From Loripinus fragilis (lineage: Eukaryota > Mollusca > Bivalvia > Lucinida > Lucinidae): 64,000 nucleotides of DNA. The stretch's first letter is position 1; the number at the start of each line of letters is the position of its first letter. The notes under the pieces are model-generated. The model saw only the letters and a program-made list of their open reading frames with translations, was not told the DNA's origin and searched no databases. Where the stretch lies: the NCBI GenBank assembly GCA_964019695.1, contig OZ026524.1, forward strand, positions 18,965,509-19,029,508, read 5' to 3'. The position numbers and the translations under genes are program-made. Shown here piece by piece: positions 33,587 through 44,299 of this stretch.

Positions 33587-34232
33587 CCAAATCTTGACAA
33601 AGTGGTCAAAATATACCTGTATTCTTTCTCACTTGTTATGTTATTTACTCTTGTTGAAAAACAATTGTTCTTATTGTCAATCACATATACTCGATCGTTG
33701 TAGGTTCCTGCTCCTATTTCTACCTGTAATTGTATAAGAATCCATCATGAGTGCGATGATGGGAAAGAAAAATCCGTCCCAAGGATCACTAAATGGCATC
33801 ACAAGGAAAATGGTCATCGGCAGAGGCAGATTTTTCTATCCCACCCTCGCACAAATAGTGGATGCTTTTTCGCACACATTTAATAAGCGTTTTGAATTTA
33901 AAATATACTCAGAAATTCCTGAATACGCTTGGATGCGACATATAACAAATTGAAGGCATCTGATGACGTCACTTGTCTAACGACGTTCGCCGTTGTCATG
34001 GAAAACCGAGTGATAGTTCTTTTTTCCACAGGTAGGATAGAATTACCTCACATGGGTTAAAACAGCCGAAATCCCAATGAAAATTAGATTGCGTAAAGAT
34101 AACAGTAATGAGATAAAAACAGTAATTTTTAAATAAAAAGCAATATTAGAAACTGCTTTTATGGCATTACATTTGATATCACTCCGTTTCCTACATGTGT
34201 AAGGTAATTAACACAGTAAATTAGAAATCAAA

Positions 34233-34445
34233 TATCAGGAATCGATACATACAAGTAACACATCTGACCCTGAATATCAATTGGGAAAGTGAAAAATACA
34301 TGCAAACATCACTGACGTAAACCAAGAGGTCAGCATTGTCCCAGCAGGTCATCACAAGGCTGCTAGAAACAGACAAAAGAGTATATTAAGGACTAGCACA
34401 ACAACAAAAGAATCACCGCCTTCGTAGAAAAATACTGACATAGTT
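34233..34445 (-). mobile_element. Type I tail, diverged
   Basis: 'atatcaggaatcgatacat', 'aagaggtcagcattgtccca', 'gcaggtcatcacaaggctgc', 'accgccttcgtag'. The order matches the other minus-strand type I tails. Confidence 0.7.
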
Positions 34446-34885
34446 GAATTTGTCAACTTTGCAAATGAGAACGAAACACACTCAAGTAACCTCTCTCTCT
34501 CTCTCAGCAATCTAACAAGCACATTGTTATATAATATAATTAATAATAAGCAGCTCATTGGGAAGCTTTTGGTCATAATAATAACACCCAAACTGACCAG
34601 AAATATAATGCAAATGCAAACCTCTTACAAAAGTCAATATATTTTTCGAAACGTGATTATGCTGCATTTCAATAGAGCATAGGATGAAAAATATGCGAGG
34701 ATCTAACTATACATATCGCTTGACCTCTGAGGTGAGACCTAAGGTCAAAGCTAAAAGTCGTCATGATACAAATTTTATTGTAGAGAGTAAAACAATATGC
34801 ATTCTCAAAATGATGGGACTTAAACATAGCTATTAAATCTGGTTGAGATTTCAAAACGACCTTTAAATAGTGCAGTTGACAATAT

Positions 34886-35105
34886 GAACCATGACATGGG
34901 ATTTCCAACAATGTGGTATGTGCGACCAGCAAAGCCTCAGATCAGTCTGATCAGAGCCTTTGCTAGTCGCTTGAATATTTAATAGGTGTTAAGCTACTGA
35001 CTGAACATCATATTGAGTTTCTAAGCTTTAAAGGAGGCTACACAGGCTTGACCGCGTCTAGACCTGTCAAAATGCCACATTGTTGGAAATCACATGTAGC
35101 GGCTC
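34886..35105. mobile_element. ~220-bp MITE, family copy b
   Basis: Ends 'gaaccatgacatggga' and 'tcacatgtagcggctc'. Internal hairpin 'ctcagatca' / 'tgatcagag', then 'tttgctagtcgcttgaa', 'tttctaagctttaaaggagg'. Flanking 'atat' on both sides may be the target duplication. Confidence 0.7.
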
Positions 35106-35173
35106 ATATTTAGATTGAAACTAATGACTTACTGGTGGTTTATGCCAGACCTCAAAGTAGAGAAGTAGGCAAA

Positions 35174-35405
35174 TGTCAGGATTTGATACAATCAAGTACC
35201 TTACCTGACCAAGGAGATACAATAAGGAAAGTTACAAAATCACTAGACAAAATACACACAAGAGAACCAAGAGGTAAGTTATTTTCCAGCAGGTGATCAC
35301 AAGGCTGCAAGAACAGGCAAGACAGTAGAATAAAGGCAAACGTGAGACAGAAATGACACAGAGGATCCGCAGAAGTAGCACGTTCATGGAACGTCATTAA
35401 AATAC
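35174..35405 (-). mobile_element. Type I tail
   Basis: 'gtcaggatttgatacaatca', 'taccttacctgaccaagg', 'aagaggtaagttattttcca', 'gcaggtgatcacaaggctgc', 'ttcatggaacgtcattaaaa'. Confidence 0.7.
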
Positions 35406-35409
35406 TAAT

Positions 35410-35800
35410 GAGCTAAAAATGTTTTGGAGTACCAACGTACCTTTTATTCTAATGTGGATTAAGACACAAATATTCTGTTTTTGTTCGAATTCATATATCA
35501 CACTTACTCATTAGAACCACCTCACACACGAAGCACTAATGACAGTTCAAATGAGTATCCCGTATTTGTTTGCATATAATTGATTCATATCACTACAAGA
35601 ATCATGGATTGCGGATATACTGATAAAATCATCAAGTGGAGACAGTTCAATGGAGTACCCACATTTATTTTTATGCATATTCCTTATTTCTGTTCAAGAC
35701 ATGAAATGATGATACACCTCATTTAGAACCATTTCACAGAGACATTTTAAATGAGTACACACTGTCTTTGTTTGATACGTGTTTCACATTTTCCCAAAAC
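35410..35800 (+). repeat. Degenerate ~100-bp tandem units
   Basis: Near 35540, 35640 and 35740 similar blocks recur ('gacagttcaaatgagtatcc', 'gacagttcaatggagtaccc', 'gacattttaaatgagtacac'), each followed by a T-rich stretch and 'ttcatatcac / catga'. Confidence 0.5.
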
Positions 35801-35829
35801 ATAGATTAATATGATATCATAAGACTCTC

Positions 35830-36460
35830 CTCATGGAGGCAAATTAACCTCCAGCAATATCACTGCATGGGCATGTTGGTGTGGTGCAGATTTGTCCAAG
35901 TTTGTTCGTTACTGCTTTATAGCTATTAGTTTGGGAACCAAAGTCGCGTATCGTGCAAAATCACAATTTTTGCACCCAAAAGAAATATGGCTGGAATTTT
36001 TTTATACTGACAGTCTAAACAGTGCTTGTTTTTTTCTATGACACATAAGTTAAGTAAAGCAATCTCTCATAGCATAGGCATTGTGATGTTTCCATTATCA
36101 ATTAGTTAAAGAGTGAGTTTTAGATCTTCGAAAGAACACTCTCATTCAATACGTCCATTTAAGTACCCTTAACATATGTTTTGGTTGAAGATACAACAAT
36201 ACTTTTCCATTACGCACTCTTATCTGGAGGACAGGTATAAAAGCCGTTTGACTGTCCAATAATGCAATAATACACTATCAAATGCATTTAATAATAATGG
36301 TAAAAGCAGTCATTTGTGAACCAAAAGAATCTTCCTAGGGTCATGAACTTTCTTAACAAATACTATGCAATTATAATTATGCATCTCAGACGGGGACAGA
36401 CAGGTTTTTATAATAGTTATACGAGCTATTTCATCTTTATGTTACCACTGTTAAATGAAT
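35830..36460. other. No gene seen
   Basis: AT-rich. 'ggtataaaagccg' at about 36235 has a TATA-like core without supporting context. Confidence 0.35.
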
Positions 36461-36462
36461 AT

Positions 36463-36650
36463 GTTCTGCGCAAAGTAGGAATCGATACAATTCTAGAATG
36501 GCTCTGCGCAAAGTAAGAATTCCTACTTGGTTGCGCAATTCTAGAATGGTATCGGACCATTCTAGAATTGCGCAAGGGATATTTTCAGTTTTATCGATTA
36601 GGTAGATGCCCTGCGCAAAGTAAGAATGGTTCGGACCAAGTGAGAATATG
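36463..36650 (+). repeat. Palindromic word module, copy 1
   Basis: Built from recurring words: 'ctgcgcaaagta(a/g)gaat', 'attctagaat(gg)', 'accaagt'. It contains a perfect hairpin with arms 36531-36550 (ttgcgcaattctagaatggt) and 36556-36575 and a 5-base loop 'atcgg'. The inverted copy is at 40590-40742. Confidence 0.75.
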
Positions 36651-36959
36651 TCAAAATTGTACATGTGCGAAGTTGAGATGGTCTGATGAGAATGCACGTA
36701 TGCTCATTTATATGCTCATTTATATGCTTTATTTATTTTACAAAAGGGAAGGAAAAGCGAAAGTATTTCAATCACGGAGGTATACCCTGAATTGAAGATA
36801 TCAACGATAACAAGCGATAACAAGCCATTTTCCATGAGCATCAAGTTCGACCCCGCGTGTTTGAGTTCACAGGTTAGATCCCGGCTCATCTAGTCGGTGA
36901 AAAAGAAATTAAGTAGTGCTTCATTTCTCCATGTCTCCTTCGATCTGTGTTTGACAAAA

Positions 36960-37070
36960 GACGGACAGCACCGTAGCTCAGTCAGTAATGCGTTGTCTGC
37001 TAGTGACTTGTTTTATCCAAGAATCAGTGGCGTTCTGATTTGACTGAAAAAATGTTAACTGGTACGTTAA
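36960..37070 (+). mobile_element. SINE fragment with tRNA-like start
   Basis: 'agcaccgtagctcagtcagt' carries an A-box-like word (TAGCTCAGTCAG), but the B box is decayed. It ends with 'ttgactgaaaaaatgttaac', a SINE-like body end. Confidence 0.45.
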
Positions 37071-37147
37071 GATTCAACTCAAGCAAAACAAAAATGGGCA
37101 TATTACCCTAATACATCGTCCATAAGTAAAAATAGTATTTAATTGTT

Positions 37148-37325
37148 AGCATCGTAGCTCAGTCGGTACGATGCAGGATGGCGATCACAAATGAGTGTCG
37201 TAAGTTTGAATCCCGCCGACAGTGCGATGTTGCCCAGAACAGGTTCTACACGGGAAATAGCGGCGTCCCGACATTACTGAATAATTGTTGACATGACGTT
37301 AAGCCTCAAATCAAACAAATGAATA
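37148..37325 (+). mobile_element. tRNA-derived SINE, second subfamily
   Basis: 'agcatcgtagctcagtcggt' (A box TAGCTCAGTCGG) and 'aagtttgaatcccgccg' (B box GTTTGAATCCC), then a non-tRNA body 'ggaaatagcggcgtcccgac' and the tail 'gttaagcctcaaatcaaaca'. The spacing between boxes and the extra body argue against a functional tRNA. Confidence 0.7.
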
Positions 37326-37540
37326 GTGCGTATGTAAATGATATATGTGTAGCATTTTTGGAGCAGGTGTTTGATATGCAACATTCAACATTCAACATCG
37401 AATATCAAAATGATCAGGAACAGTCTGCTCAGAGTTCACACTGCTTACACAAGGCCGTCGTCGGCGATTAGAGATTTTGCCGGTCGCATAAGCCATCTAC
37501 AACAACCCGGCTAGCCGTCTTTCTGACCTACGAAATGTGG

Positions 37541-37775
37541 CTGCGAACAACAAAAGCGCAGACCAGTCTGCCCATCCACGCAGTCTGATCAGCGCATTTA
37601 TTATTCACATTCTGTAAAGTACATTTGTAAACGAATACCAGTTTTCAATTTGTCCATTTGTAGATGTGCGCTCATATTTTCTCATTAAAGTAATTACATG
37701 CTGGCTTGCGAACAACAAAAGCGCAGACCACTCTGTGCATCCACGCAGTCTGATCAGCGCCTTTATTATTCGCCT
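37541..37775 (+). repeat. Two tandem stem-loop units, 165-bp offset
   Basis: 'gcgaacaacaaaagcgcaga' followed by 'cca.tctg..catccacgca' and 'gtctgatcagcgc.tttatt' occurs at 37543 and 37708. 'gcgcagac' and 'gtctgatcagcgc' pair within each unit. Confidence 0.7.
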
Positions 37776-38009
37776 TTAGTCTGACACATTTTTTTAGTAA
37801 AGTAGGTAATTTTCATTCTTATTTTAATCATAACAGGGTCATGTGAAGCCTGGGTCCAGTCGCCAATATTTTTTGCCAATATTTTCTAATGCTAATATTC
37901 TAAAAATTAAAATAATAAAAATACAACACATCATTATTAATTATGGTAGATTTTTGACCAAGAAACGGAAAAATAAAAAATAGGAAAAAAAATCTACCTT
38001 TATACTTTG

Positions 38010-38115
38010 GGATCTTATATTGCAAACAACAAGGGCCCAGATCAGACTGTTCTCTTAGGAGCAGTCCGACCAGGGCCAACAATGTTTGCTCCCATAATGA
38101 TAAATAGCAGACGAC
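38010..38115 (+). repeat. Stem-loop element, 'gcagacgac' family
   Basis: 'gggcccagatcagactgttc' pairs imperfectly with 'gagcagtccgaccagggcc'. Ends 'attgcaaacaacaa' / 'aacaatgtttgc', then 'agcagacgacacatt'. Same family as the 22-kb array. Confidence 0.65.
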
Positions 38116-38429
38116 ACATTCAGGACAAAAATATTGGTAGAATAAGGGTTAAGATTTTGAGTTTAAATAATGTAATAATTCTTTATTTATAACGTTTCTG
38201 TTTCAACACCTTTTATTGCCCTTTATAATTCTTATCTATTTACCTACGTTTAATTTTGTGCATAGTATTAGTTGGGCGGAGCTATTTAAATATTCTGTGC
38301 TACTGTTCAAACCTCATTGGTTACAGATAATCCCTTTAGCAGATGGGTTTATTTCTTCCATGTCAAGTGGGCGTGGCTTTTGACGCGCGACTTTTACAAA
38401 TAATTTTTATACGGGGAAATAGAAATTAT

Positions 38430-38705
38430 TAAGAAATTTTACGAGAAAATATGAAATGAAATTTAAACAATCAAATTTATTAGAATGGAATTTTAAACCA
38501 GAAATCAAATATGAATTAAAACAATAAAGACAGAAATTAAAACAATAATTTTAAAATCGGAATGGAAATTAAAAAGAAATAAAAAAGAAAAGAAAATTAT
38601 TTTGGAAATTTAAACAAGAAAACAGAAAAGAAATTAACACAAAAAAATCAGAACAAGTAAAGAGAAAAAAAAATAAAACGAGAAACCAGAACAGAAATTA
38701 ATACA
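38430..38705 (+). repeat. A-rich, cytosine-poor low-complexity tract
   Basis: About 275 bp built mainly of 'gaaattaaaacaa' and 'agaaa' words with very few C or T runs. It has no coding potential. Confidence 0.6.
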
Positions 38706-39040
38706 AGTCGTTAAGATGCAGGAAATATGTAGAACAAACGACATTTATGGTTTGAATTTTCCATTCTGAGTGCAATAGGGTTATACCCCAAAGTATATTC
38801 AGATGGCACGGAATAATGTCCAATGTCCATGCTCCATAAGAGGTTCTGTATATAATTTTACTTTTGGCCAACGTCATACATATATTTAACCCTATCTCAC
38901 TCAGAATGGTCAAGCCTCTGTATGTTACGTGTAGAAATTTACCCAGATTATAAAGAATAATGTCCTTGACTCAACCTGTTAATGAGTACTTATCAAAATA
39001 ATTGATCTTACGACGTTTTTCAACTACATAGAAAGGTTGT
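38706..39040. other. No gene seen
   Basis: A 71-codon minus-strand frame has no recognisable features. Confidence 0.35.
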
Positions 39041-39044
39041 TGAA

Positions 39045-39137
39045 TTTGATTCTTCACGTCAAAACGCAGTGACGCTGGAGAGGCTCGAAGCCGCAACCCC
39101 TCGGTCTCGAATTAACCACTGAGCCACTGCACTGCCC
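39045..39137 (-). mobile_element. tRNA-derived SINE, partial
   Basis: Minus strand reads 'ggggcagtgcagtggctcag', then a B-box-like 'cggcttcgagcc', then a shortened body and 'gaatcaaattcaac'. Same family as 5121-5300. Confidence 0.65.
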
Positions 39138-39918
39138 CAAACTACTTCAAAAGAAGACGACTTTTTTCGATGCATTAGTTTAGTAGCATCAACAAAAGTT
39201 CTGGTGAGGCTGCGTGGTGGCACAGGCTTTCCTGAGCGTTCGTTGATCTCATATGGGATCTTTGCTAATAGGAATTTAAATTCAGTTAGATTTGTGCGAT
39301 TGTTTCTCGTCGGCCGTTGATTGTCAATCAGATTGCACTTCTAAATGTACATATTTTTTCATGAGCAAGCAGACGAGATTTTTTAATATTATCACATATG
39401 CGCAAATACCTCTATTTAACAACATTGCGGATGTATTTAACGGATCTAGAAGTCTTCATCTTAGTCTGAGACTTCATCAACACTCATACTCTATACTTTG
39501 GAGTTTCGAACATAGAATGCGAAGGCGAGTCTGTGCGTTTGTACAGACTCGTCGTAGCCTTCATTGCTCAATGATGTAATAAGTACCAAAATCTCGTCTG
39601 CAGGCCCAAATATTTATGTTCTATTAAAGAGAGAAATATCAAACATGTCTTGTTTTTTATTCTTTATGACTAAAACAAAAATAGGTGCGTTTCCGCTGAG
39701 TGTGCCGGTTTATGTCAATATTGCTTTCTCAGAAACATAGGCTTTCTGCAAACGCAATATTTTCAAGTTAAACGATTTTCCTACCTATATTTGTAGCATG
39801 TATGCGGAAACGCAGTTAGTTTTATGTTAGGCATACTCTAGTTTCCATGTTGGAGAGACCATAGATACAAAAAGCAAGCGGTCCACGATCTAAACTTTAG
39901 TAGTTTTACGAAGCAGGG

Positions 39919-39946
39919 AAAAAAAAAAAAAAAAAAAAAAAAAAAA
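39919..39946 (+). repeat. A28 homopolymer
   Basis: 28 consecutive A, immediately followed by 'caaacagcataaaa' and the MITE at 39961. It may be a poly-A tail of an unrecognised retroposed sequence to its left, but I see no body. Confidence 0.7.
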
Positions 39947-39960
39947 CAAACAGCATAAAA

Positions 39961-40192
39961 GAGCCGCGACATGCGATTACCAAAAGTGTGGCATTTTGAC
40001 AACTGTAGACTCAGACGAGCCGGTGCAGCCTCCTTTTAAGCCTAGTAATTCCTAATGATGTTCAACTCGTAGAATAGGCAAGCGACTAGCTAAGGCTCTG
40101 ATCAGATTGTGCGTACGCGCAGGCTGATATGGGGCTAACTGGTCACACATACCACATTGTTGGAAATCTCATGTAGCGGCTCATACATCAAA
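39961..40192. mobile_element. ~232-bp MITE, family copy c, inverted
   Basis: Reads as the reverse complement of copies a and b. Ends 'gagccgcgacatgcgatta' and 'aatctcatgtagcggctc'. Internal words 'gcctccttttaagcctag', 'aagcgactagctaaggc', 'ctctgatcagattgtgcgta'. Confidence 0.75.
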
Positions 40193-40589
40193 CTTTGCTC
40201 GAACTGTTGCTTCCCATAACGCCTCATTTACTAATATAATTCAAATGGTCATGTCGAGACGGTACGCAAAAACAGAATCTCATGTTCGGTAAATAGATAT
40301 TTTGTTCACGTTTTCCCCTGATACCAGTTAACATTTCAGTCATCCTAAACAAAATGGTTCAAACATTTTTCAAGTCATCCCAGGTCAACAAATAGACTGA
40401 AGTCTTTTTAACCAATGCTTCCAAACGTACGCATTCTTCTCCTGATATGGTTTAAATTGTCGTTCAATGCTGCGCATTTATATCGTTTAACAGACCAGAA
40501 AATAATATCTCAGTCCAACAAGCACCCAACAAGGTTTAAAATGAGATTCAACCGTTGCCCTAATAAAGGATAGAACAGAATCACAACTA

Positions 40590-40742
40590 TTCTTACTTGG
40601 TCCATATTCTTACTTTGCGCAGAGACCATTCTAGAATGGCTCTGCGCAAAGTAAGTATTCCTACTTTGCGCAACCAAGTGGGGATTCTTACTTTGCGCAG
40701 AGCCATTCTAGAATGGTATCGATTCCTACTTTGCGCAGAACA
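40590..40742 (-). repeat. Palindromic word module, copy 2 (inverted)
   Basis: Same words as 36463-36650 in the opposite direction. Two palindromic centres 'attctagaat' (40628 and 40705) are flanked by 'tactttgcgcagag' / 'ctctgcgcaaagta'. The outer ends 'gttctgcgcaaagtaggaat' and 'ggaccaagtaagaata' agree with copy 1. Confidence 0.75.
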
Positions 40743-41039
40743 AATATATTGTTTTCGGTAGATAAAACAAATCGCTACAATGACCCTCATTTTCAAAGCT
40801 ATTGTAAATATGGAAGATAAATAATCCTTTAAACATTGATAAATTACATTTATGATTTAAAATTTTCATAAGTTTTTAACATTATTAAACTACAAACCAG
40901 CTGGCATGGACTAAATTACTACGTATTAAATCATCGTGGTTTCACATTTTACTTTAAATTTCAGCTAGCTTTTCTAGTTTGTCATAGAAAATATAACCAA
41001 ATTGCCTTTAAGATGTCTGGCTAACTGTACAGTGTTTAA

Positions 41040-42420
41040 GGACTTTGGCTTCAATTTCATAGTTAGAAGTCTGCTCAAGATAATTCGCTTATTCTGCTAC
41101 ATCTTATCAATTTTAGAGGAAAAAAATGGTACCTCACCATGATTGGTAAATTTTAGGGTCATTTTAAAAGTACCCTAAGAAATGATTTGTTTATGCATTG
41201 ACGTTAATGGAAAAGACTAAAATTATGACATAAATGAGGAAATTTAACATGCATCTGTCCAAGAGAAATAACATGAATTTTAGATAAGATGAACCTAAAC
41301 ATAATCTGTTAAAATTTGAAATAAAAATCAAAGGTCACCACAGTATATGAAAAAAGGGTCGTCTTAAAAGTAGTATTTTTACATTAAAATCAGTACCTTG
41401 GGTGGATTTTTTTAATAGAAAGAGTTAGATTTACTTAAGGCTAGGTAAAGCAATAACTTTATTTATGCCTATATTGTGTTGAAGAGTTAGTAAGAGGCCA
41501 AAATCTAAAGAATAAAAGAAGGGTTGTTAAGAAACGATTTTTGATTATGAAAATGTTAATTTTGATTAATTTTGACATAACTGCAGAAATTTTAGGTATA
41601 TCTGCCCAATAGAAATAAATGACTTTCAAATATTTGATGAACCTTAACATAATCTGAAAAAAATATAAAATAAAAATCAAACGTCACAACAGGATATGAA
41701 AAAGGCTCAGAAGTAACCTTTTTAAATAAATCAGTGCCTCTGATACCGTGTAATTCTGAATATAACAAGTTAGATTTACTAAGGCAATAACCCTAATAAT
41801 GCGTATGCTATGTTGGTTAATTAGTTAGAGGCAACTTTTCTACCAAACTCTAAAAAAAGGTGGTCAAAAAACCTTTTTTCTTATTTTGAAAAGGATAATT
41901 TTGATCGATTTTGACATAAATGAGAAAAACAGAGATATATCTGCCCAAAATAAATGAATAACTTTTTGAGATTTGATGAAAACAAACAGAATCTGTAAAA
42001 AATGAAATAAAAACCAAAGGTCACCACAGTATATAGAAAAGCGGTCGTCTAAAAAGTAGTATTTTTACATTAAAATCAGTACCTCAGATGGATTTTGTGT
42101 AGCTCTGAATATGATGAATTAGATTTACTGAAACAATAAACCTAATTATGGCCATACTCTGTTGGTGAGCTAGTAAGATGACTAGTTTCAACGAAAATGT
42201 AATGTAGGGTTGTAATAAATAGGATTTGTTATTATGAAAATGTCAATTTTGATCATTTCCGGTCATAACTGCAGTGTTAAGCACTAACAGACATTTCTCA
42301 AAAATAATCATCTGCTTTTAACAATTTCTTAAATTAGATTTTGCGGTTGCGTCATATTCACAAATCTATAACAAAATTGAAATCGTATAAAAGAGTCGTC
42401 CCATAAGTAACTATTTCAAA
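41040..42420 (+). repeat. ~345-bp satellite, about four units
   Basis: Landmark 'caaaggtcaccacagtatat' is at about 41329 and 42013, with a mutated form at about 41675. Each is followed by 'gtcgtc..aaaagtagt', 'acattaaaatcagtacct', 'gttagatttact', 'gcaataa', then 'gaaaatgttaattttgat', 'ttttgacataa' and 'tatctgccca.aa.aaat'. The outer units are more diverged. No protein. Confidence 0.75.
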
Positions 42421-42429
42421 AATCTTTAG

Positions 42430-43050
42430 AATAATAGAAAACAGGTTAATAACAGAATAATATTAAAGGTAAAAAGAAAGAAAACCTGCAATTAGGAAGT
42501 TAATGACATTCCATATTTTTTCTCAAGATGGTCATGCTCTTGTAAATAATTAATACAATTTGAATGTCATCAAATTAGAACATGGAGGTTGTTTCAAATG
42601 TTGCAATTTAGTGTAAAATATTTATTCAAAGGATTTAGTAAACTGAAGAGTAACGCAATGTATGACAATTTTAGTCTATGGATACATAAAAAAATATTTA
42701 GTTATTTAAAGTGTTGTCTAAAAAGTTATTATAATTTGAGTTTTATTATTTTACCTTTATTATACCTGATACGTGGATGTAATTGTAATAAAAATGGAAA
42801 TTAAAAAACAAATCTGTCAATAAGTTGAAGTTACGGTTATGTCCTAATAAGTTCATGACAAATGGTTCAGGTGCATTTAATTTAACAATCCTCTGCAACT
42901 TTCTATATATATAATCCACCAAAACAGTTGAAGTTCCTTGTGTCACAAGTTCACAACAATGGTCAGGCTGAATTATCTATGACCCTCAAGCCCATTCTCT
43001 GTACAACGTGGACAGTGAAGGCTTTTATAAGACTGCACAGCTGACAAGAC
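42430..43050. other. No gene seen
   Basis: AT-rich. Two short overlapping open frames (42589-42804 plus, 42746-42946 minus) show no family. Confidence 0.35.
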
Positions 43051-43054
43051 TATT

Positions 43055-43640
43055 TTGAGTCATTATTGGACACAATCACATTTTTTGTGACGACTTTGAT
43101 TTTGAAATTATTAATTTTCCATTTTTAGATGGTGATGTTCCTCGCTTTACATCCTATGAAGTTTATATCTCTCAACTCATTCGTTTTGCTAGAGCATCTA
43201 GCTATGTTGCTGACTTCAACACTCACTTATTGTTAAATCAGAAACTTCTTAAACAAGGCTATCGGTATCATAAACTTCACAAACCTTTTCTTAATTTTGT
43301 AGACGATACTATGATTTGATTTCTAAATTCCAAGTTGGACTTAAATCTCTCTTGCGCCAAGGACTTTCGGAACTTGGTTTCTATGGTAACTTAATGTATA
43401 AATTGAAATGATTGTTGGCTCTAATAATTTTTCAGCGCAGTTCATTTAAACAATTTCCCATTATAAAAAGATTGGCTTGACATTAATGTATTGCAACAGA
43501 CTGCAAGTTTGGTGGTCAACCCAATCATGGTTGGCAACTTTGCTTTTCTTTTTAACTTCACGACGGTGGGTTGGACTTCAGACTCTATGATTGTTACGAC
43601 TTAAAGACTTATCTATTGATGAGATGGTAGGGGCCTGATG
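43055..43640 (+). pseudogene. RT element C-terminal relic
   Basis: Plus-strand reading FEIINFPFLDGDVPR (about 43102-43146), YISQLIRFARASSYVADFNT, LLKQGYRYHKL, then after frameshifts QVGLKSLLRQGLSELGFYGN and LMYKLK. It lines up with the minus-strand relic at 57235-57573 (FEIVNFSFLDGDVPR, ISQLIRFARVCSNVDDFN, LLKQGYRYHKI). RT palm motifs are missing. It is followed by a 3' untranslated region and type I tail. Confidence 0.75.
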
Positions 43641-44150
43641 CTTTGGCTGTTTGTTGGGCCCACCAGGGTTTACCTGTTGGATTTCTTTTGCTCTGGTATT
43701 CAGTTTTATTTACTGTTGAGTCATTATCTTTGCTTTATCTCCTTGTTATATCTTGATTTATATGTTTTAGGAGATGATGCATTGATAAGTTAGGGGTATT
43801 TCATGCAAACCAAATATCTATTGTCTTGATCCACATCTGAGTTAAGGGTGAGGTTGGCGCCGTTTAACTGGTTTAAGCCCTCCAGTAAAATATTTAACTG
43901 ACCGTTCCAAGGCGGTACTTTTTTTGTGGATCTTTTATGGTTTTTTTTCTGTCTTGTGTTAGGCATGTCTTTGTGTGCGTCTGTTTATATGTGTTTTGTA
44001 ATCACCTGCTGGGAAAGGGCTGACCTCAAGGCTCTCGTTTGTGGTGTCTAACTGTAAGTTTGTCACTTTCCCATTGTTATCCTGGGTCAGGTGTGGTACT
44101 TGATTGTATTGATTCCTGATCATTGCACCCTTACTTGCTATGTCATATTA
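43641..44150 (+). mobile_element. 3' untranslated region and type I tail of the RT relic
   Basis: Contains 'gcctgatgctttggctg', 'ggagatgatgcattgataag', 'cctccagtaaaatatttaac', 'tgaccgttccaaggcggtac', 'acctgctgggaaagggctga', 'gtgtggtacttgattgtatt', 'gattcctgatcattgcaccc'. It is contiguous with the relic, so it links type I tails to this RT lineage. Confidence 0.75.
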
Positions 44151-44248
44151 TGACTCAATATATTTACTCTCTTTTTACAAGCATCTAGATACATGATAGC
44201 GTGCGTAATCAAAAATGACATTTTCTCTTTCTCAATCAAAACATATGA

Positions 44249-44288
44249 TGTGGGAAACCGTCTCATTCAGATGATTCTTTTGAGCGCC
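44249..44288. repeat. Hairpin repeat, 'gtactcaaaa' family, copy 3
   Basis: 'gatgtgggaaaccgtctcat' then 'gattcttttgagcgcc'. The left arm has lost 'tactcaaaa'. Flanks 'ctcaatcaaaacatatg' match copy 2. Confidence 0.6.
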
Positions 44289-44299
44289 ATAACCAAATG

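Noticed and set aside
36437..36697. Shared peptide 'VGILTLRRAILE' in frames at 36.5 and 40.7 kb as a conserved protein
   Set aside because: It is the translation of the palindromic word module, which reads similarly on both strands.
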